A stretch of 64,000 bases of DNA, taken from assembly GCA_030407085.1 (NCBI GenBank), contig CM059583.1, positions 42,191,001 to 42,255,000 on the forward strand, given 5' to 3'. The notes below the pieces were generated by a model. That model saw nothing but the letters and a program-made list of their open reading frames with translations. It was not told where the DNA came from and did no database searches. Made by a program: the position numbers and the translations under genes. The DNA is from Trichopria drosophilae. Taxonomy: Eukaryota > Arthropoda > Insecta > Hymenoptera > Diapriidae. How positions within the stretch are numbered: position 1 is the first letter of the stretch; every line of letters begins with the position of its first letter. Positions 12,915 through 26,019 of the stretch are shown one piece after another.

Positions 12915-15289
12915 CGCGACTCTGACGCGTTAATACCCAGATAGTAAACATAAAAATTCGTTCAGAATAACCTCGCAATGTGCTCTACAAGATTCATCAT
13001 ATTGTGAGATCTTAAGGAACTCTCGATTTTATGAGCCCAAAAAAATGTCCGAAATTGACGCATTTAATTTCTTTTAGAACATTCAATTAAATATTAATGT
13101 TTGATTAGGATATATGTCTGTGGGGTATGGAAATAAGACTTTAGTCCATGATCCGTGATTTTGAGTTTCAACTTAAACCGTTATAATTTTAATGAACTTA
13201 ACAATTATTATGTTGGCTTTTTGTTAGTACATTAGTAGTATATTATTAATATGAAGTATTTTTATTATGTGATAAAATTCTCCAACTTCGAAACATCTCA
13301 TTCTGGAAAAATGTCATATATCCATTTTTTCAAATAGATGGTATACGAAATTCTACTTTTGACGCACTCTGAAATTGAGAGAATACTTTTGTATATAATG
13401 TGTATACTTTTTCGCAGAAACGCGAAAAATCGATAAATCTACAACCCTAAACCCAGCCGTTGACTTATTGGTTTAAATGTCCAGATATATGAATATATCT
13501 TTTTAATCGCTTTTAAAAACGCTATTTAAATTCTGGACATTTTTATGAAAAAAACTTAGTTTTTTTACCTACAGATTATTGCAAGAAGCATTCTGCTTTT
13601 CTTCATCTAAAAATGTTGTTATCTCGGTTGTAGAAAGTAATGTATTTGTGCCTTTTTCCATACCACCACGGATACAGCAAGTTTGTTGATATTTGCAAAA
13701 TGTTACGGATTTTCGTTTCTTTTTCAAAACGGAAATTTTCTTTTTGAAAAAATCATTTTTCTAAAATGTCGCCTTGGTGACTTTGTTACGTTGCAGAAAT
13801 ATTTTCATAAAACGCGTTTTAACGAGTTATAAAGTTAGATTCCAAAAACGATAAAATCCACTGTTTTATTTATTTACGTTACATGTTTAGTGGTTTCTTT
13901 GATTTGTAATAACATGGAAAATAGTTTTCGTCATTAGTTTCAGTAACCGTTTAAGATGTCTTAATGGTCAAATTCTTTTGATACATAATAGAGACGTATC
14001 CCGTATGATTTATTTAATTATAAATATGTTTCTCCCGCATAGAACAGTTAAATTTTATTTCACTTAAAGAAACTGAATAACTCGTCCATGCCCTCGCCTC
14101 GTACACTAAACCTTCTGTAGGTCGCGATTTCAAATGTCCATTCAGACATTTCCAGATTATTCTGTATGTATAAATAATTATGTTCTACATTAAAATAAAA
14201 AAGTCAAATACGTAAATTATATAAGGGATCTATTTAACGAAAATTGTTAGTATCATAAGGTAATTTTACATTGCCTTTGAAACTGAGTCATATATATTAA
14301 TTTCGAAACGGAATCGGAAAAACCTCTGGTCACTGCTTCCGCTAGTTTCAATTGTCCTGATGATAAGTCATCTTCCGCCGTAAACATTTGTATAGGCGAT
14401 GGCAATTTGTGTCAATTCAAGCTGCAACCATTCGGATGCAAGTCGGCTCTATGCATTCAATTAGGAATATAGCTCATTCCATTTTAAATTTCGCCAAGAA
14501 ACACTAGAGTTTTCATTTTTACTAATTACCATTGGCCTATTATAGATCGGCCAGGAAACAAATATATAACTTTATCCTAACTTTGCAGAACGTATTCAGT
14601 TTAATACTAGGTGAAATTCTTTGAACACTCACAAGAAATGATTTAAAAATAAAACAGATCTATTTTTACGCTGGTCGTCGTGCAGAAAGTAGCTATGAAT
14701 GACACCGTTACAAAGAATCAAAGTAACAATAGCAAACTAACAGAATATAAAGTAATTTTTTTAATTACATTTTTTTTTGTTTTAATGAAATAACTTTGAT
14801 GTCCGTCTCAACCGTTATTTATTGGTTTTTAGTCATACTATATTTCATTTAATACCTGATGTTGAAACCATTTATTTCTTAAATTAAAATAAATTGATTT
14901 TTACTGAAAATGATAGTCTTCCATTTTAAATATTCCTGTTGCGTATGTATATTGAGTCCTTGTACACAGTCATGAAATTTGAGTGTTTTAGCGATTAATG
15001 GTCACATTGCAAGACCTGATGAAGGATTTACGTTCATTTTCAGACATTCCGGAATTCAGTTAAGTTTGAGTGTTTTAAATTCACAAAGTATCGAGAAAAT
15101 ATTACTGAGCAAGCATCGTACGTTTTTAATGCTGTCAGGAAAAAAAAATATTACGAGCCAAAATAAATTCGGGCTACCTGCAGACTAAGAAGCTCTTGAT
15201 TCAACAATTTGATAACGACTTACTTACGAAATGAAATGCTAAATATTTCACTAATTTGATAATATATTATACTTACAATTAAATCAGCA

Positions 15290-15450
15290 GTACCCAAGTA
15301 AAAATTGAATCCGAGTAAAAGCAAGTTACTGGTCAGTTTTATTTGACGCTGGGCAGTGAACGTATTCGTATACCTACTGTCAGATACAATATTATCTAGT
15401 ACCGGTCTAGTTTTGCCGAAGAAATGTTTTTAATAATATTTCAATTAAAA
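15290..15450 (+). repeat. Dispersed repeat, copy A (partner at 49553-49742)
   Basis: This segment matches 49553-49742 in direct orientation. Shared blocks include AAGTTACTGGTCAGTTTTA, GACGCTGGGCAGTGAACGTA and TAGTACCGGTCTAGTTTTGC. This copy lacks a ~40-bp block present in the partner. It could be an LTR or SINE fragment. Confidence 0.8.
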
Positions 15451-16399
15451 ATTTTTTTTTTAATTTCAGCGAAAAAATGATGTTTTTGAGAAAAAAAATA
15501 TTTTTATTTTTTCGAAAAATCGCTCTATTTTCTCGAATTTTTGATATTTTTCAAAAACATTAAATGGGTTTTAAAGAGTGAAACCCCTTCTATAATATAC
15601 GTTAATTTGATCCATACAGATCTCATAATGAGAAAATGCCAGCGTTTTTGATACAAAAATTATTTCTTAAAAAAAAAAATCCATTAAGTGATTAAAATGA
15701 AAAGAAAATCGATCAATCATTCAAATTGCGATTATTCGTAAAATAAAAAAAAAACAAGTATTCGCTTATTTTCGATACAGAATAACATATTTCAACTGCA
15801 CTGTGATTGGCGACATGCCATCCGACTGCCTGCATGGTCTATACTTTTTCCTCTTTATTATGTTTATGAACAGGTGGTCGTATTAAATAATTAACATTGC
15901 AAATAATCGCTGGAAATGTAATATTTATTATATAATTTTTTAAGAAAATACACTTGTTTCCAAGGTTTACTGATATATAGTACTAAAACTGACGTGTATA
16001 CTTTTTTCGTATAAGGAAACCAATATTACAGAATCTATGTATTTAAAAATCTAATCTAGGAAATATGGTTATATAACTAATAGCGATCAATAATTAGACC
16101 CTCAAATGTTCTCATATTTTTCCTTGTATTTGAATTCGAACATCCACTTCTTTTTCTTGACATATAATTGTAATAGGCATTTCAAAATTTTCCTCATTCC
16201 GTTCTTTGAAGGGACGTTCTTTTAAATCACAATTTAAAAAATTACTCAAATAACTGCAACTGTGCACAATAAATATTCATCTCTATAGCGAAAAAATATC
16301 GAAGTGCTATATTGGCTTACGCTATATATTACTTCAAAATATCTTAGATGGCATAGATTAGAGCAATAAATGAAAATTATGACCATTTTGAGGCACTCC

Positions 16400-17660
16400 C
16401 TCTATTTTATTATCCTTAAACGGTTAGGTTACTGTGCCTGGCCACTGCGGATTCACGTGATGCTATTGCGGCAACCTTAACTAAATTAGAGTTCATCCAG
16501 TAGTTTCAGCTTCCCTGTGTGAGCTACGATGCTACTGATTGAGTAATTCCTGATTTCTTCAGGTAATCGAAAGTCATGTGTCTTTCCTGACAAGTTGCTA
16601 TGCAAGATGGCAGTAGGTGTACAGGAGTTTAGTTCTCCACAATACAGAATCTACAGGATGCGGTATTTTTGTTAGCCCCATCCTGAGTGAGTGTTTGTTG
16701 AGTCGACAGTGTCCTGTTAGTAGTCTTGTTATTGCTTTAGTATGTCTGTTGGAGCTGATGATTTTTATGGCCTTAATTTGGTTGTAACCTATTGTGATCT
16801 TGCATGTCTTGGGGTTTCCAAAGTGCCCTAATTTTTCTTTGCATCACTGATTATAATTATTGACTGTTTATGTAGTTTTTAGTTATTCCCAAAGCAGGCG
16901 TAGGGCCAATGAACTTATTACTGGCACCTACCCTGGCAAGTTTATTGGCTTTTTTGTTGCCCATGTTTCCTTCATGGCCCTTTGTCCATTTTAAAATAAC
17001 CCTGTTTTTGTTTTGAGCCATGTTGTTTAGAGCAGATATGCAGTCTTTTACTAGTCTGGAGCTTACTTGTAATGTCTCCAGAGCCATTAGCACGGCTTGA
17101 CTATCTGTTAGAATGTTGATAGTACAATTTTTGTACCCCTTGTCCAAATTAGTTTTGCCTGAAGATGCTTGCATTACGTCCGAGACTTCCTGACATTTTG
17201 TCATGTGGGCGTGCATCAAATATACCATACCCAGTTCCACTCGTCATTTTTGAGCCACACCAGTAAGGTTCTTGTCAGATCGGTCTTTTCCTTCATTGAT
17301 CGCTCACTAGATGGTGGTTCGACTTTAAGGAGACTGGTTTCTCTAAGCTCTGGTTTAATGTCGTCAGTGGGCATCTCCATGATCGGATTCAGAAAGGTTT
17401 CCCTTTTGAGGTTGTTATATCTCCTTGATAACCATTTTTTCCTCTATCCATTGTGCACTCTATACTCATTTCTCACCTGCAGGTGGAGTGGTGGCATATT
17501 TAGTGGTGCTTCTAGGATTGTTGAAGTTGAGTTTAAGGCTCCAGTTATCAACCGACATGCTTATCCTTGAATGCTGGTTAATTATTTTATACAGATTATT
17601 TGTAGGGCTTTGGCGTTCCATACCATTGCTGCATAATACTCCCCTCTACATAATTTTATA
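16400..17660 (-). pseudogene. Decayed LINE ORF2 3' half (RT tail, RNase H, CCHC-like finger)
   Basis: On the minus strand, about 17640-17430 translates to YAAMVWNAKAL, then ACRLITGALNST and EAPLNMPPLHLQV. This matches the region after the RT domain of jockey/R1/I-type LINEs (family: ITGA..TTPT.ALE.LL.LPPL). At 17240-16857 an open stretch encodes an RNase H domain, with ILTDSQAVLMALE, WTKGHEGNMGNKKANKLARV and GA. The family pattern is DSQAAL and W.PGH.G..GNE.AD.LA, so several residues have decayed. Further on, about 16730-16600 gives RTLSTQQTLTQDGANKNTAS, then CRFC and TPVHLLPSC, the usual C-terminal Cys/His finger. Stops and frame shifts make it a pseudogene. The presence of RNase H points to the I/R1/Loa-like part of the LINE tree, but that is an inference. 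Confidence 0.85.
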
Positions 17661-17817
17661 AAATGTTGAAAAATGGGATTAAATTTACTTACATTTATTT
17701 AATTGCATTACATAAAGGTATAAATGACACAAAATCAAAACATTATGTTAAACTTATTTTATTCATTCTTTTTTTAACAAGGATCGCTGATGATTCTCGA
17801 CTCGTCGGCACCACTCC
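17661..17817. other. Short spacer between two elements
   Basis: No feature is seen between the LINE fragment and the TTAA-bounded foldback element. Confidence 0.5.
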
Positions 17818-18813
17818 TTAACCCTTTTCATGCCAAAAGGCCACAATTATTTTGTGATTTTCAAGTGAATATTTATGTGTGTAATGATAACCAAAAAAAT
17901 TTCAAACCAATATTTTCTGACGTATTTTTCTCCGTACTTTTCAAATCTGCTCTTAGTTATGTTCTATGACGTTTTATTTTTTCAAAATGGCGGCTAATTT
18001 GCAAAAAATCGTGATTTTCAAAAATTTGTTATTTGTTTAACGTACAGGCTAATAATGTTCCCGTTGTTGGATCGATACAAACTTCTGGATCCTGTGGAAT
18101 AATAACCACAACTAAAATTTAAGCGACGCAGGATGCCAAATTTCAAAATGGCCGATCCAATATGGCGGCTTTTACACGCATTTTTTACGTTTTCATTTCA
18201 TTTTATTTTATCCTTTTAGTCCATGACACTTACGTTTTCAATAGATTTATTATATTTATCTCAGTTTGATGTCGATTATGAAAGAAAATAGAATATTTCC
18301 ATTACTTTTAATCCCACATCATCTTGTATTGTTATTTTCTTGCATAATCGATGTCAAACTCAGATATGCATAATAGATCTATATTATAATAAAAATATAA
18401 TATTTTCAGCCATTTCGAATTCCATATATCATCTTTTTTTGCGAATTTCTAGCACAATCGATATTAGACTGAGATAAATATAACAAAAATATTCAAAAAG
18501 TAAGCGAAAGAGACTAAAAACATTAAAAATGCATGTAAAAACTGCCATATTGGATCTGCCATTTTGAATCTTGACATTCTGCGTCGCTAAAATTTTAGTG
18601 ATGGTAATTATTCCACAGGATCCAGGCACTTGTGCCGATCTGACAACGGCAACAATATTAGCCAGTACAGTAAACAAATACAAAAATGTAAAAAATCACG
18701 TTTTTTTTCTAAATTAGCCGCCATTTTGAAAAAATAAAACGCCATGGAACAAAACTATTAGCAGATTTGAAAAACATGACAAAATTATGGACGTTTGGCA
18801 TGAAAAGGGTTAA
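17818..18813. mobile_element. piggyBac-like foldback MITE (996 bp) with TTAA ends
   Basis: The left end is TTAACCCTTTTCATGCCAAA (17818-17837) and the right end is its exact inverse, TTTGGCATGAAAAGGGTTAA (18794-18813). TTAA target duplications with termini starting CCC are the hallmark of piggyBac-type elements. The inverted match is not limited to the ends: the two arms match, imperfectly, over several hundred bases. Matching blocks include TTCAAAATGGCGGCTAATTT, GGATCCTGTGGAATAAT and a GCGACGCAG(G/A)ATG motif. Near the centre, a ~36-bp unit around TCAGTTTGATGTCGATTATG occurs once forward (18265) and twice inverted (18333 and 18450). No transposase ORF remains, so it would need help in trans. 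Confidence 0.85.
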
Positions 18814-20029
18814 CGTGGTCGTTTATTCGAGTTTCGGTAGCGGAGAAATTCACATCGATAGTGTAAAAAATGTATTAAGATATGTTTACAATAATTTTCT
18901 ACTTCAACTCAAATATGTAATAACATACATTAATTTATTCAAATGTTCCAATTTAAAGAGTGCATGGCTGCATATGCATGGGTGTTAATATCTGAGTATA
19001 AACTAAGAAAGGGTTTATTAAAATAATAGCATGGTTTTGTAGGAACATCATTTAGTACATAACAAAAAATGATTTCTCTGACAAATGTGGTTTATTTTCA
19101 TGACACCATTAAGAGATATGAGAAAAAATTTGAAATAAACTCAACTTCCTTTCAGTCACTTTTACAACGTTAAAAATGGTTCGATTTTTTTTTCATGTTT
19201 GTCAGGTGAGATTTAAGTGTCAAATTATATTGACTTAAGGCCATTTTTAAACACGTAATATATCTGAGTAGCTATTATACTCTAAAAGTAAATTAGCAAT
19301 AATTAAGACGTGTCTATTATGGTAACTTTTGTTGGTTACTAAATAACAATCAGGAAATAGTGTTAAGAACCATAAAGAATGCGGTAGCATATAAGATTTA
19401 TAAAAAATATTTAATTAATTTAACAGATTGCCAAGCTAAATTGGGTGAATATGAAATAAAATTAAACTGATTAAAAATAAAACAAGAATTATAATTTAAA
19501 TTATTAATTTTAATCCATAGTATGTTTTTATACATTTAAAAAATTCTAAATCTTAATTGCAATAGTATACAATTCATCAGAAATGAAAAAATATTGAACT
19601 TACTGTTATGTAGAAAACTTACAATTTTTAACAAGGAAACATTTTTATTAGATATGAATTATCAAAGTTTGAAAAAAAAATACGATAAGTTAATCGAAAT
19701 GACGTAATACGTAACAGTGACTTACATTGTAAACTTATTAGGGTTATATTTCTTCTCACGGGTCAATACTCATACAGTTATATCTTATGGTAATTAAATT
19801 AATTTATCAGATTTTTTTTAATTGATAATCTATATCTATTCAAAAGATTCATTAATCCGGTTCAGTTGTGAAGTCAATAAAGGCTCTATAGAAGGAAACA
19901 TTGCAAAACAAATAAAATAGTCTATTTTTTGAGGCGATGTCGTGACCAGTTAATCTCTGATGATCTAATGTCTTCCTCGTGGTTTAGTACATTTGCATTA
20001 CAGCTGGTACCGAGTTACATCCTCGTTCT
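18814..20029. other. Intergenic, nothing recognised
   Basis: AT-rich sequence with no supportable gene or repeat boundaries. Confidence 0.5.
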
Positions 20030-20341
20030 TCAGTAGTAAGAAAGACTAGCACTAGTAATTAAGAAATACGACTAATCGTTTCCTATATGTACGAACAGTC
20101 CGAGATATTACCAGTAGTAAGAGAGTAGGGAGAAGAGGAGAGAATGTGTTCAAAGGTTTAGTCGAGATGTCAATCGTTGGTCGGGCGGCAGGTACACATT
20201 GCATTTCGTGAAATATCTTGTGCATCCTGTGTAAAATATGTGGTGATGAGTTAAGTTATCCAGTGCTTTGTACATATTGAACTAAATGCGCCAGTGTTTG
20301 TGGATATTCCATCTTTCGTGCTCCAGCACGTCTCAGAATTT
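20030..20341 (+). promoter_or_regulatory. Candidate promoter and noncoding first exon of the aminopeptidase gene
   Basis: This short stretch is richer in G+C and less repetitive than its surroundings. It includes a TCAGTAG match to the arthropod initiator (TCAGT) at 20030 and ends in a good donor (TTTC/GTAAGTTC, GT at 20342). The first coding exon, 8 kb downstream, is preceded by a plausible acceptor (TTTTTGTGTTTACAG ending at 28469), which would match a spliced 5' UTR. This is an inference; a promoter directly at the CpG-rich block 28484-28529 is the alternative. Confidence 0.3.
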
Positions 20342-22268
20342 CGTAAGTTCTTGCTCATTATCTGACTCACATGATTCTTGAAAGCCATTGAATTTTTAAG
20401 CAAAATTTTTGAAACTCTAAAAGTTATAATCCGTCAAGAAAAATGTATAAATGTTGTTATTTTGTATGTAAACAAATTTATTGCGCGAGAATAATGAGGC
20501 ATATGGAACTGTATTCTAAAAGCATCGTGCATAAACACGGCTAATTTCTGACCTGATGCAAGACTAGTACATTACGCAAAACATGTGCGCGAAATTGGTG
20601 ATTCCGACATGATTGGAGTCGAATGCTGGAGGTATACTTACTGACACGTGTTGCGTTTGTTATTTTTCCTGACGAATGCGCAAAATCAGGTAATTAAGAA
20701 GGCCTACTTTTCTACTCCTTAGAGAGTAAATGTATTTTGATTGAGTATTTCCGAAAGCTAAAATAAAACTATTCCAATCGTTTTTTTTTATTTATTTAAT
20801 TGGTCTGAATTAGTATTGTGATACTTTTTTTCTATAAAAAAAGCAATATTACCATTCGTTCCTCATTAAATTTTCGTCACACTTTCAGATACTTTTAGAC
20901 TAAAATTCAACTTTTAAAAATCTAAATATCTCATCACATTCTGAAAAGTTGTTTATTTTACCCTTTAGAAAATTTAGAGAATAATTCAAAACAAAAGTAT
21001 TTTTACAGTTTTATTTGCCATTTTGAGAATAGGAGATTCCAGAACAGTGTTCTCAATATCACTAAATTCTCATTTTCTTTTTTAAAAACAAGCAATCTCT
21101 CGACGTAAAAAAAAAGAACCTTATAGACAAAACATGGAACATAAAAATAACTCAATTATAAGGAAACTGAATAAGATTTAGTGTATAAATGCCGAAACTC
21201 TTATTGCTGTGGAAATCAACTTTCAGAACACTCATATTTTTATTCTTTACCAAAAAGTTGCGAAACTTTTCACACTAGAAAATATATAAAAAATACCGAA
21301 ACAAGTCTTTTTAGAAGTTAAATGTACATGATAGTATAGTATTTTATGTATACTTTATAAATTATATATAATAAATATATATAACGGTCTAGTATATTTG
21401 TTAGTTGCACGCGATAAAGTAACAAAACATTCGTTTAATGTCGACATGTATTTAAACTTACCTAATAGCAATCATTTATGTTGGACAAGTGAATTATTTC
21501 GCAAATTATTTTTATAGAACCATGATAATGATTCTGAAAAACTGTAAGCAACCTCGAATGTGAGAGATTTAATTGACACTTGTGGATGTTTAAAGGTTAT
21601 ATCTGAGATACAGTACGTAATATCATCTTATTATCAAAAGATAACCCAGTTCACCATGTTTTGGAAAGCAGCATATTTCATCGAATATCATTCCACGTAT
21701 ATTTAATTTGCGGTGGCTGTGCATCGACTTTAAGTTCCTGAGAAAAATTACCATCGAGAGGTTATATCTTTTACAATTATGATTATCTGTTCTTTTGATG
21801 TTATTTTTTTATGTAGCAAAAGGGATTAGCGAAGTAATTTGTTAAAATTTCTGTCATTTCAAATCTAAGTAAGTATAAGTTTAAATTTCATAATTACTTC
21901 AACTGCAAGTTATTGTGATGGCTTTCTTTATTCTGCTTTCACTTTTCCTCAATATATTTCTTTTACATTATTTTTTTGGAAGACAGAACTGCTGTTTTAT
22001 TAAGTAATACTGTATTGTTCTCTAGTTTTCAAGGCGAATGCCAATAACATAAATTTGAGAAGCTACTTATTGGCCATTTATTTAATTTTTTAGAATATAT
22101 TTATTTGTTACGATTACAATGACAACGGTGTTCATTCTATGCCCTCCTTTCGACTACATTCGTTGAATTACTTATTTACTGTCTTAGCAACCTTGTATGC
22201 TACAATCATAATAAGTTAACAACCGTTCACATTAAAAATTGTTTAATTACTAACTGTGATCAATAACG
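20342..22268. other. AT-rich stretch, nothing recognised
   Basis: No gene or bounded repeat can be supported. It would be intronic if the 20030-20341 exon is real. Confidence 0.45.
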
Positions 22269-22502
22269 TACACTGAAAAAAAAATTCCTAATTTCAAGTA
22301 AATATTTACTTGAATAATCACGACAAAATATTTAATTATAATTGAAAAACAGCTTGTTAATTCAACAAAATCTTAATTTGATTTTATCCAGCAAGTAAAT
22401 ATTTATTTAAATTAAGAAAATATTTCCTTATTTTTAATAAATATTTTGTCGCGACGATTCAAGTAATTATTTACTTGAAATTAGGAAATTTTTTTCACTG
22501 TA
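22269..22502. mobile_element. Palindromic MITE (234 bp) with TA ends, Tc1/mariner-like
   Basis: The left end reads TACACTGAAAAAAAAATTCC and the right end inverted reads TACAGTGAAAAAAATTTCCT. The arms then share TAATTTCAAGTAAATA, TTACTTGAAT and CGACAAAATATTTA, so almost the whole element folds back. TA flanks and a CACTG/CAGTG terminus are typical of Tc1/mariner MITEs. There is no coding capacity. Confidence 0.8.
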
Positions 22503-22916
22503 CTAGAACAGCTATAGAACAATACTGTTTTATTCAATATATTTCTTGAAATATGGCCATAATAATGACAAGCAACATCAGAAAATAGACGAGTTTGAAT
22601 GAGCCCATTGAATACTTTTCAAAGCATTTATATTATATTTCTTAATACTTGGAAAACGTCAACACTCTAGAATGAAAGCGAAAGTGAGTACAGAGGAATC
22701 AGTAAAGAAATACTTAAATATTTGAAACAGTTAATTGATCCCGTTTCTATATTTTTGTTTATTCAAAGTCGACTATACATGTCTTAAGTATTTCTTATAG
22801 GCATTTATTATTTGCTCCAGTAAACAGAGAGGAAAAAGTAATTAATGGAATCATTTTATAAAAATAAAACACGGAATTACAAAAAATAGTTAAATTAACT
22901 ATCACGGTAGTAAATA

Positions 22917-23045
22917 GGACTATTATATTTCCTAATACTTAAATATCCATCACCTGACATAACCTCAAAAGTAACGTAGTTCTACAATCAAATTGTCAGT
23001 TTAAATATTGGTAGTAAAACAGATGTAATAGAATTAATTAAATTC
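22917..23045 (+). repeat. Dispersed repeat, copy A (partner at 29800-29935)
   Basis: Two diverged direct copies share TAAATATCCATCA-type and AGATGTAATAGAATTAATTA-type blocks with the same spacing. The family is unknown. Confidence 0.55.
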
Positions 23046-24857
23046 TGTTCTCTTAGTTAATTGTTAACTTTTTACCTTATTAATTGTAATTATACCGCCT
23101 ATTATTACAACTTCTTTCCATAGTTCCATTAGCCATTTTTATCTCTCTGTGTACTTAACTAATTTTTTTAATTTCTGGCCAGGTCTATATAGTAACTCTG
23201 AATGAATTTAAAATGTGTATGAAAACTGATTACAAAACATTTTTAAAAATGACACGAAATTTAATGTAATCTCAATGACCACTAATACACTAAATTCAAT
23301 AATTGCGCAACATAAATGTGCCCTATGTGCAGGAACATAAGGTTTAATGTATTTTTTTATTTCATGCGGAAGCAAATGGAATTTACCGTACGTGTTCATT
23401 AAATTTCAATAAAATTTAAGAATGTACATGATTTTTAATATGCTGTTGCTAATGTTACATATACGTAAAATTTCAACAAACAAACATAATAAATATATTT
23501 GGCAGATGTATGTACAACAGGCCCTCCTTATTTAAACATCCCTTCCCTCTCCCTATTTCATCATTTTTTGTCGTTTTCTCTCTAACACTTCTTCTGGTGA
23601 TGAGACAGAGGAATGATATTTAAATTGGGGAGAACCGACAGGCAAGTTAACACAAGGGGCCTATAATTTACATTAAATTTAGTCGATTTTCTATGCCTTG
23701 GCAGAGATCCCTTTTCGGAGGCATACATGAAATTGTATGGAAAATGACATTAAATTTAAGATACATACATGACATTTTTTGTGTACATTAAATTTAAGGC
23801 CTGATATTTAACATAACTCGAAACATATAGGGCAGGACGAGACTAAAAGTAACCTTATAATAAGCTTTGCTATAGCCTTACCTTATTGCATTAAAGTCAG
23901 TTAAATTTCATTTTTTAGCAATTAGGCGAATAACAAATCATCTAACGACAATGTTTTAATGTATAGAATTTTCTATTACTCAAAGTATTATGCGCTATTT
24001 CTGAACTTTCCGAATTCACACATTTAATGGCTTCTATATAATTCACGATTGTTATTTATAAACTTCAACGGATATTTCAATTCTTATGTAATGTCAAAAG
24101 ACTCTTAATTTAAAAAAAGTTTTCAGTGTGACATTGACACCAATTCTTGTAATAACGTTCAAGTTCCGTGCATTGAGTGCACTTGGTGTATCCACTGAAA
24201 ATGCAATAAATATATCCGCCTCATCGCGGGAAAAGAGAGCGTAAATTATTGAGAATAGTATATTTCGATAACTGAATTTCAGTTAAAATCAACTCAATAT
24301 TTAATACGGAAATTATTCAATCAAACATCTTACAATTTTTATATTTGTGTTTTGTTGATGAGGATAAAATATTAAAGAATGTATTACGTTACAAGAAAAC
24401 ACAGAATTAAAATAACATTCTTTTCCCTATCAAAATAGATTGGAGTTAATATGTTGGAATTTACAAAAAAAAAGATGAAAATTCCCACAAGCTTTGTGAG
24501 TATTGGTAAAAATAGAGGAACCCTCTGTCAACATTGTTTTACATGTGAATAGCTTTCTTAAAAAATATCAGAACAAATTTTTTTTTTAATATGAGTAATT
24601 CCGCGGAGTTTTTAGAATTTGCAATATTAAGTGTATTTTATTTTGCTATTGTACTAATCATTTACTATAAAAATACCCTCAAATTCAGTTAAAAGAAAAA
24701 TAGTCAGCCAACAAATATTCAAAATCTAGGTATAATTATCAAAACATTCGAAATTGACCAGATTCCCAGGATGTACTAGCATAAATATTTATTTTATTGT
24801 ATTTTATTATGACCTAAAGAATTATCCAAATGATATGGTGTAGAATGTTCTTTTTAA
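23046..24857. other. AT-rich stretch, nothing coding recognised
   Basis: Short repeated motifs (ACATTAAATTTA at 23668, 23748 and 23787) suggest a degenerate local repeat between 23660 and 23810. Nothing else is supported. Confidence 0.4.
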
Positions 24858-25171
24858 CCCATTTATGTCCAATTTTAATAGAGAATTTCAGAATAAAATC
24901 AAAGTTCAAATTTTTTTATAATTTATCATTTTTAGCATAAATAAATAAAAAAACACGTTTTTTTCGGCTGAATTTTCGAGAGAAATATTCTTAATTAGGC
25001 TGCCATCTTGTTTGGTCAGCCTTAATTAAAAAAAATCCATCAGCGTAACTTTTAAGTATAACTATCGCGTCTAAGATTGTAATACATTTTAAGTCAGTTT
25101 AAACCCGATATCAGGGAGGAAAGTTCAATTAAAAAAAAGAAATTCTCTATTGAAATTGGGCCCAGATAAAT
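24854..25171. mobile_element. Small TIR element (~315 bp), possibly TTAA type
   Basis: The left end reads TTAACCCATTTATGTCCAAT and continues to TTAATAGAGAATTTC. The right end inverted shows ATTTATCTGGGCCCAATTTC, then AATAGAGAATTTC. This gives about 30 bp of imperfect inverted repeat. The right terminal TTAA is not clearly placed, so the end on that side is approximate. Confidence 0.5.
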
Positions 25172-26019
25172 ATCTTTTTTGACGTTAACAGATTAAAAAG
25201 AACATCCAAAACCATCAAAGGGTTGTACATTTTCAAAAACTGAAAGTTATGTGTATGTGCCAATCATACTATACTATAATCAGGTACACAGACAAGGGTA
25301 ACGCGATATCAGTACGAAATAAGTTGTATATGTATAATATTTCCTTATTACAGTATTGCAAAAAAATGTTTATCACAAATATTTCATGGATATTGTTTTA
25401 ACTTTTGGTACTTTCATCAGAAACGTTAAGTTCATTTTTGATAGTTCATTGTAACATTTTAAAACCTTGACTATTACGAATACAATAATGCTAACGACAA
25501 AATCATTTTTGTTGTGGTGAAAATTATGGCTTTTAATACTGTAAAAAGCTACATTTATTGGAAATGTTTTTGTACAATCTTCAGATGTTCTAACCTCATG
25601 CGCTGATGACAATAGAAATTTAATGAACATGATAAGAAGATAAAATTTATAGAAAACTTTTTGTCGAGTATGAGCAAAGATTATCCTTTTGTAATAATTG
25701 GAAATAAAATGAGAAAATGAGATTTGCAATACAATAGAAAATATAAACAATCGATCATAATGTTCATGTGTACGCATACTTATGCATAATATTTTGCTTC
25801 CTTTAAAATAAAAGACCAGTCGCTTTTATCACTGTACGGCAAACTCGAGACATTCTTTCAATTAATTCTTGTAAATGTCAAATATTCCTGTAAAGAAAAC
25901 AGTGTCAATAAAATAAGCTAAAAAATGTACTACTAAAAATAAAAAAAAATTCCATCTAATACACGCAAAAAACACTACAGTCACTACAACCTACACGGAA
26001 AGAAATTGATTGCTATGGG
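25172..26019. other. AT-rich stretch, no gene supported
   Basis: A 134-codon minus-strand ORF (25373-25777) has no recognisable domain or gene context and is treated as chance. Confidence 0.4.

Larger units (their letters stand above)
11160..16399. other. Gene-poor AT-rich region
   Basis: I see no supportable coding gene. The region contains a 15-G homopolymer (12900-12914) and one copy of a dispersed repeat (about 15290-15450). Several passages of A/T homopolymers and near-palindromes (for example 15480-15560) look like old element debris without clear ends. Confidence 0.5.

Noticed and set aside
25373..25777. 134-codon minus-strand ORF
   Set aside because: No recognisable domain, Lys/Phe/Ile-rich as expected for AT-rich chance ORFs, and no splice or promoter context.
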